Below are positions 31,554 to 35,684 of a DNA stretch of 35,684 bases, one piece after another; the stretch's first letter is position 1, and each line of letters starts with the position of its first letter. Source of the stretch: Candidatus Lustribacter telmatis (lineage in GTDB: Bacteria; Vulcanimicrobiota; Vulcanimicrobiia; Vulcanimicrobiales; Vulcanimicrobiaceae); NCBI GenBank assembly GCA_003164045.1, contig PLRU01000020.1:46904-82587 (forward strand), in the 5' to 3' direction. Position numbers and translations under genes: made by a program. The notes below the pieces were generated by a model. It worked only from the letters and a program-made list of their open reading frames with translations, was not told the origin of the DNA and made no database searches.

Positions 31554-31748
31554 CTAGACCTCTTTCGGACCATAGATCCGCCGTTTGAAATCGACGATCT
31601 TGGCCTGGATTTCTTCCATCGAGTCACGCACCAGCAACTTGTTTCCGGAGGTCAGGGTGACGACTGTGTCCGGGGTCGCTTCCAAACTCTCGATGAGGTC
31701 GGCGTTCACCATGATCGCTTGATTGTTAAGACGCCGTAATGAAATCAT
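31554..31748 (-). CDS. flbD: FlbD family flagellar protein
   Basis: The product has 64 residues. It begins MISLRRLNNQAIMVNADLIE and continues TVVTLTSGNKLLVRDSMEE, the small FlbD family found between flgE and motA in Firmicutes, spirochaetes and others. The biochemical role is poorly known; the family is tied to flagellar gene clusters. The ATG at 31748 is 4 bases after GGAGGT. The GTG two codons earlier overlaps that site, so it was not used. The ATG overlaps the stop of the glycosyltransferase gene (ATGA). Confidence 0.93.
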   Translation of the reverse strand: MISLRRLNNQAIMVNADLIESLEATPDTVVTLTSGNKLLVRDSMEEIQAKIVDFKRRIYGPKEV

Positions 31749-33289
31749 TCCCACCTCCCGGAGACGGTGATGGTCTGCGGGCCGTCACCGTCGAGCAGTC
31801 CGTTCAACTCCGGCATTCCGTATTGCTGCGCGAGCGACGCGACGATCGCTCGGCCCGCTTCCGGCTCGTCGCCCACCGCAACGGCGCGCGCAACAAGCGC
31901 CACCGCTTCGTCGCGGCGACCGGCCCGCAGCATTGCCGCGCCGGCTGAGACGAGGAAGGCGCGCGTGTAGTCCGCGCCGAGCACCGGCAGCGCCGTTTCA
32001 ACCGCGGTCAGGACGATATCCGGCGAGCCGTGCCGGAAGACGAAGTTCACGTATTCGATCGCGGCCGGCTCGTCCCGGAAGCCGTCGAAGACGGCCCGGA
32101 AGCCGGCCAGCGCGTCGGCGAGGTCGCCCAGCGACTCGCGGCATTTGGAGCGGTTGAGGATCAAGGTGCGTTCCGCCGGCCGGGTCCGCAGCGCGAGATC
32201 GAGCCACTGCTGCGCCTCCGCGAAGCGCCCCTCGCTCATCAGCGTGCCGCCGATCTCGTTGTGAGCCTTCCAGCTGCCGATCTCATCGTCCACGACGAAG
32301 TGCTCGAAGGCCGTCTTTGTGCCGAACTCGATCGCTGCGCCCAGGGCTACCCGCGCGTCGTTGTATCGGCCCAAGCCACCCAGCGCGCGGCCGCGCTGAA
32401 AGTGGGCATCGGGGAAGGTCGGGACGACCGCGAGGCACTCGTCAGCGACGCGTAGCGCGTCGGCCGGGCGGCCGTCGTCAACGTACACACTCGCCAGCTT
32501 GGCCAGCGCCATGGGCCGGAAGCCGCGCGGCGTGCCCTCCGTGAGCACCAAGACGCATTCGAGCTGCTTGCGGGCCACGTCCGTCTGCCCGGCAAGCAGC
32601 GCCGACATAGCGTAGTTGTAGACGAGTGCCGGATCGTCCGGCGTCGCCTCATAGGCCGCCCGGCTGACCCGCAGGTTGCGGTCGGCCTTCTTCCGCGCCG
32701 TCATCACCTCGTGGGTGTAACCGTGGTGGAAGATCTCGATCGCGGTGCGCTCGGCTTCGAGGCTGCGCTCCGAGTCCACGCGCGCGACGTATTCGTGCAG
32801 CGTGCCGCGGTAACGGATTTGCGGATCGTTTGGGAAGATGCGCACGAGCGCGTTCGTCGAGACCACGATCTCGCGCGCGGAATCGCCGTAATTGCGGCAG
32901 CGAATCCAGCGCCCCCGGCCGTCGGGCCGTTCGTTGCGCAAGCCGCGGAGCAATTCGCGCGATTCCGGGGCCAGCCGTTCGTCGGCGTCGAGTACGAAAA
33001 TCCAGGCGCCGGTCGCCATCGCCAGCGCCGCGTTGCGGGCCAGGGCGAAGTCATCGCGCCACGAGACAAAGGTGATGCGGGCACCAAACGATTCGGCGAT
33101 CGCGACGGTGCCGTCGGTCGAGCCGGTATCGACGATGCAGATTTCATCGACGACGCCCTGCACCGAAGTGAGGGCGTCGCCGAGAAAGCGTTCCTCGTTG
33201 CGCACGATCATGCACAGCGAGATCGGATAGACAACGCCGGACGCGCCCTGGGCAGGGTTTGCTTTGCCCGTGGACGCGCGGCGTGTCAT
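31745..33289 (-). CDS. Family 2 glycosyltransferase with C-terminal TPR repeats
   Basis: The product has 514 residues. The GT-A domain occupies about 20-200. SLCMIVRNEERFLGDAL is the start, VDEICIVDTGSTDGT the nucleotide-sugar site, and FVLDADERLAPES the DxD-type metal site. From about 205 the chain is helical with tetratricopeptide-like repeats (DDPALVYNYAMSALLAGQTD; FPDAHFQRGRALGGLGRYND; AHNEIGGTLMSEGRFAEAQQ). No signal or membrane segment is seen, so it is cytoplasmic. It lies 11 bases after flgE and overlaps flbD by 4 bases, inside the flagellar operon. Flagellin or hook glycosylation is a reasonable guess; cell-surface glycan synthesis is the alternative. Confidence 0.88.
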   Translation of the reverse strand: MTRRASTGKANPAQGASGVVYPISLCMIVRNEERFLGDALTSVQGVVDEICIVDTGSTDGTVAIAESFGARITFVSWRDDFALARNAALAMATGAWIFVLDADERLAPESRELLRGLRNERPDGRGRWIRCRNYGDSAREIVVSTNALVRIFPNDPQIRYRGTLHEYVARVDSERSLEAERTAIEIFHHGYTHEVMTARKKADRNLRVSRAAYEATPDDPALVYNYAMSALLAGQTDVARKQLECVLVLTEGTPRGFRPMALAKLASVYVDDGRPADALRVADECLAVVPTFPDAHFQRGRALGGLGRYNDARVALGAAIEFGTKTAFEHFVVDDEIGSWKAHNEIGGTLMSEGRFAEAQQWLDLALRTRPAERTLILNRSKCRESLGDLADALAGFRAVFDGFRDEPAAIEYVNFVFRHGSPDIVLTAVETALPVLGADYTRAFLVSAGAAMLRAGRRDEAVALVARAVAVGDEPEAGRAIVASLAQQYGMPELNGLLDGDGPQTITVSGRWE

Positions 33290-33300
33290 CGAGGTCTAGG

Positions 33301-34815
33301 CTACTGCTTGAGCTGGATCACGGTCTGCAGATTTTGGTCTGCCGTCGTGATGCTCTTCGCGTTGGCTTCGAAGGACCGTTGAGCGAGGATCATTTTGGTG
33401 AATTCGCTCGCGATCGAGACGTTGGACTGCTCGAGCGCGCCGGCATCGATGCTTCCCAACTGCCCGTTGTTTGCGAATCCGTACTGGGCGAGTCCCGAGT
33501 TCGCCGAAGCGGTGAACTGGTTGCCGCCATCCCGCGTCAGACCGTCTTCGTTCGCGAACGACGCGAGTGCGAGGCGCCCTAACGTGGTGTTCTGACCGTT
33601 GGTAAACGCGCCGGTGATCGTACCATCCTGGCCGACCGTAATGTTCGAGAGGATGCCCGATGCATAGCCGTTCTGAGAAACGGTGTTGGCCGTAGCCGCC
33701 GTCGCCAGTGAGGTCATGTTCGAGAAATCCAGCCCGATCACGGCGGGATTCGCGGTACCCGTACCGACTTGCGTCGAGTTGTTGGCACCCGCCACCGAGT
33801 TCCACTGGGTAACCGTGAAGAGGTCGCCGGTTGTGGTACTCGGAGGTTGGCCTGCAGCATGCAAATCCGCGGGAACGGCATTGGTCGCCGAACTCGTGGT
33901 GTTGATGAACTGACCATTTTGATCGAAGAAGATGTATCCGCTGCCGAGCGTGGTGGTTGCCGGCGGATTGGGGCCGAGCGAACCGTCGGTCGATGTCACG
34001 GTGTACGCCCATTCCGTTGCGGCCGTTACGGCGGCGCCGGAGGGATTGTTCACGGTGACGGGCGGGCTCAAGGCTGCGCCGTTGATGCCGACCGCGGGTG
34101 CCGGAGGGGCCGGCTGATACTGGATCTGGACTTCGTGGGAACCGCCCAGCGAATCATAGATCGTCGTCGTGATCGTCGTCAGCGTGGTGCTGACACCGGC
34201 GCTGGAGACGGCCGTGATGTAGTCGGTCTGATTGAGATTTCCGCCGAGCGAGACGTCGAACACCTTGTCGGTCGAAGGACCGCTCTTGGCGCCGAAGCCG
34301 GTGCCGACGGCGATCGATTTCAGGCCGAACGGAACTTGGATCGGTTGCGGCGGCGCGACCTGCGAGATCGTGCCGTTCGACTGAACCGGATAGCCCAGCA
34401 CGGCCTTACCGCTCGTCGGATCGTAGAGATAGCCGCTCTCGTTGAGCGAGAAGTCGCCGTCTCGCGTGTACGAAGCGCTGCCGCTGCCGTCGATGTTGTT
34501 GAGCGTGAAGAAGCCGTTGCCGTTGATGGCAAGGTTCGTGTTGATGCCGGTGGTCTGCAGGCCGCCCTGTGTGAAGTCGGTATCGATCGCACCGATCTTG
34601 ACGCCGTCGCCGACTTGCTGTGCGTTGATGCCGCCCAGCGTTTGAGTCGGAGCCGACGCAAATCCGGTGTTCTGATACAGGAGATCTTGGAACGTGACAT
34701 CTTGGCCCTTATAGCCAACGGTGCCGACGTTTGCGATGTTGTTCGAAATGACGTCGATCTGGCTTTGGTATGCCGTTAAACCAGAGACGCCGATGAACAA
34801 CGAATCGAAAGCCAT
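33301..34815 (-). CDS. flgE: Flagellar hook protein FlgE
   Basis: The product has 504 residues. The N-terminal flagellar-rod signature is LFIGVSGLTAYQSQIDVISN followed by NIANVGTVGYKGQ. The hook-specific segment TTGINTNLAINGNGFFTLNN comes next, and the C-terminal coiled region is QSNVSIASEFTKMILAQRSF and SITTADQNLQTVIQLKQ. FlgE polymerises into the hook after export through the flagellar gate. The middle is Thr/Ser/Asn-rich and variable, as usual. Start ATG at 34815, with TGAGGT 5 bases upstream. flgD and the TIGR02530-type gene precede it. Confidence 0.96.
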   Translation of the reverse strand: MAFDSLFIGVSGLTAYQSQIDVISNNIANVGTVGYKGQDVTFQDLLYQNTGFASAPTQTLGGINAQQVGDGVKIGAIDTDFTQGGLQTTGINTNLAINGNGFFTLNNIDGSGSASYTRDGDFSLNESGYLYDPTSGKAVLGYPVQSNGTISQVAPPQPIQVPFGLKSIAVGTGFGAKSGPSTDKVFDVSLGGNLNQTDYITAVSSAGVSTTLTTITTTIYDSLGGSHEVQIQYQPAPPAPAVGINGAALSPPVTVNNPSGAAVTAATEWAYTVTSTDGSLGPNPPATTTLGSGYIFFDQNGQFINTTSSATNAVPADLHAAGQPPSTTTGDLFTVTQWNSVAGANNSTQVGTGTANPAVIGLDFSNMTSLATAATANTVSQNGYASGILSNITVGQDGTITGAFTNGQNTTLGRLALASFANEDGLTRDGGNQFTASANSGLAQYGFANNGQLGSIDAGALEQSNVSIASEFTKMILAQRSFEANAKSITTADQNLQTVIQLKQ

Positions 34816-34820
34816 TCGTT

Positions 34821-34825
34821 ACCTC
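34821..34825 (-). promoter_or_regulatory. Strong ribosome-binding site of flgE
   Basis: GAGGT on the minus strand is separated by 5 bases from the ATG at 34815-34813. It confirms the start and suits a highly expressed hook protein. Confidence 0.7.
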
Positions 34826-34850
34826 ATCTGAGGAGTCGCAGGACGTCAAT

Positions 34851-34878
34851 CTATCGGTCCCGCGTGGAAGCCCCTATC
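34851..34878 (-). promoter_or_regulatory. Weak sigma-28-like promoter before flgE
   Basis: On the minus strand GATA (34878-34875), a 16-base spacer and ACCGATAG (34858-34851). It matches the flagellar sigma pattern less well than the sites before motA and flhA but has the same spacing. It sits in the 99-base gap upstream of flgE. Confidence 0.3.
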
Positions 34879-34914
34879 CGTAGGTCCGCTTCCAGAGTGA
34901 TTTGGGTTAAACTA

Positions 34915-35310
34915 CTACTTAATAATCGCCGCCGAGTCGATGTTGGTGAACACGTTCTCTTTCATCGAGTCGGAATCAACTGCCGTAATCACGACGCGGT
35001 TTTTGATGCTGACCACCATCGCGGTATTGCCCATCATGAACAGCGATTGTTTGGACCCTTTAGCAGCGGCTTTATCGGCCATCTGATTCATGCGGTCCAG
35101 GTCGTCGGAACTCAGGGTGATGTTGCGCGATTGGAGGCGTTGCGCCGCGTGCGCGGAGATTTTGAGCGGTTGACCGGCTGGCGCAACCTGCTCGCGTAGT
35201 ACGTCGCGAAACCCCGGACCAACGGTCGGAGGGATTTGTACGGGCGTGCCTTGCGGGCGTACGGGTGCGACCGACGGCGGGATTTGAATGCCGTCGAGTA
35301 TCGGGTCCAC
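34915..35310 (-). CDS. TIGR02530-type flagellar operon protein
   Basis: The product has 131 residues. The Pro-rich N-terminus (about 1-45) is followed by the conserved block LKISAHAAQRLQSRNITLSS, then GSKQSLFMMGNTAMVVSIKN and ENVFTNIDSAAII. This is the flagellar protein family found between flgD and flgE in Firmicutes and other phyla; its exact role is not established. The start is GTG at 35310, overlapping the flgD stop by one base (TAGTG), which points to coupled translation. Confidence 0.88.
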   Translation of the reverse strand: MDPILDGIQIPPSVAPVRPQGTPVQIPPTVGPGFRDVLREQVAPAGQPLKISAHAAQRLQSRNITLSSDDLDRMNQMADKAAAKGSKQSLFMMGNTAMVVSIKNRVVITAVDSDSMKENVFTNIDSAAIIK

Positions 35311-35684
35311 TATTGAATGTTCGTGATCGCGGACGTCGGGAAGAGCAAGGGCGTGCCGTTATTGCTGACGACGTTACCGCTGCTATCTAGAATCGCGATC
35401 TCAGGTGCGCCGTTAACAACGGAAACGTACCCGACCGTACCAGTGATGGTCGACGTGTTGCCGGAGCCGTCGGTTGAGTTGACGGTAACGTTCTTACCGA
35501 CGAGATTGGCCGATTGGAGAACCGCGAAGTTCGACTGGAAGTTGGCAAACGACGTTTGAAGATTGTCGCTGGCCTGCAACGCAGAGAACTGAGCGAGCTG
35601 CGATACCGACTGGGTATCGTCCATGGGATTGAGCGGATCCTGATTCGACATCTGCGTTGTAAGCAGTTGAAGAAACGCGCTCGG
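35310..35684 (-). CDS. flgD: Flagellar hook-capping/assembly protein FlgD (N-terminus outside window)
   Basis: The frame is open to the right edge, so the gene is cut. The visible part starts PSAFLQLLTTQMSNQDPLNP, the FlgD signature; an internal Met at 35651 is not the real start. The motif QSVSQLAQFSALQ follows, then a short Ser/Thr/Asn-rich tail. FlgD caps the growing hook and helps FlgE polymerise. The visible C-terminal half is short (about 90 residues after the signature), so the tudor/Fn3-like part found in E. coli FlgD looks reduced, as in several shorter homologues. Confidence 0.92.
   Translation of the reverse strand, partial: PSAFLQLLTTQMSNQDPLNPMDDTQSVSQLAQFSALQASDNLQTSFANFQSNFAVLQSANLVGKNVTVNSTDGSGNTSTITGTVGYVSVVNGAPEIAILDSSGNVVSNNGTPLLFPTSAITNIQ

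Noticed and set aside
1-35684. CRISPR arrays, tRNA or rRNA genes, insertion sequences, attachment sites
   Set aside because: No regularly spaced repeats, cloverleaf sequences, transposase or integrase motifs were seen in the gaps or coding frames.

Overview
The window is a dense, high-GC bacterial chromosome segment from a flagellated organism. The large exported beta-barrel-like protein implies an outer membrane. The flagellar genes mix traits known from Firmicutes, spirochaetes and deep-branching phyla: FlbD, a TIGR02530-type protein and a FliY-like switch protein. Together with very tight gene packing and high GC, this would fit an uncultured diderm phylum such as Candidatus Eremiobacterota/Vulcanimicrobiota. 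That placement is inference from gene content only.

Layout. (1) 1-731, minus: the 5' part of an unrecognised Thr/Ser/Gly-rich protein that runs off the left edge. (2) 834-3114, plus: a two-gene cassette. The first gene encodes a membrane metallopeptidase carrying two cyclic-nucleotide-binding domains and a PqqD-like domain; the second encodes a 69-residue peptide resembling a RiPP precursor. (3) 3129-4431: HU (minus) and the redox chaperone Hsp33 (plus), divergent. (4) 4428-11483, minus: gatC-gatA-gatB-mutS2-tyrS and a small zinc-ribbon gene, joined by overlaps of 1-4 bases or a 4-base gap, so almost certainly one operon. (5) 11562-19873, minus: a translationally coupled pair, an outer-membrane beta-barrel protein followed by a 1790-residue DUF11-like repeat protein, preceded by a 230-base leader rich in hairpins. 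(6) 20104-21703, minus: rlmD and a small membrane protein. (7) 21740-35684, minus: a flagellar cluster, in transcription order flgD (cut by the right edge), a TIGR02530-type gene, flgE, a glycosyltransferase-TPR gene, flbD, motA, motB, fliM, fliY, fliO, fliP, fliQ, fliR, flhB, flhA and a PilZ gene.

The flagellar block encodes hook assembly (FlgD, FlgE), the stator (MotAB), two rotor-switch proteins (FliM, FliY) and the export gate (FliOPQR, FlhBA), with a PilZ protein that could link motility to c-di-GMP. Three sites resembling the flagellar sigma-28/SigD promoter lie before flgE, motA and flhA. The best candidates for undescribed biology are the cNMP/PqqD/M50 peptidase plus precursor-like peptide, and the barrel plus repeat-protein pair with its structured leader. 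No tRNA, rRNA, CRISPR array, insertion sequence or integrase was seen. No stretch over 300 bases lacks a gene.
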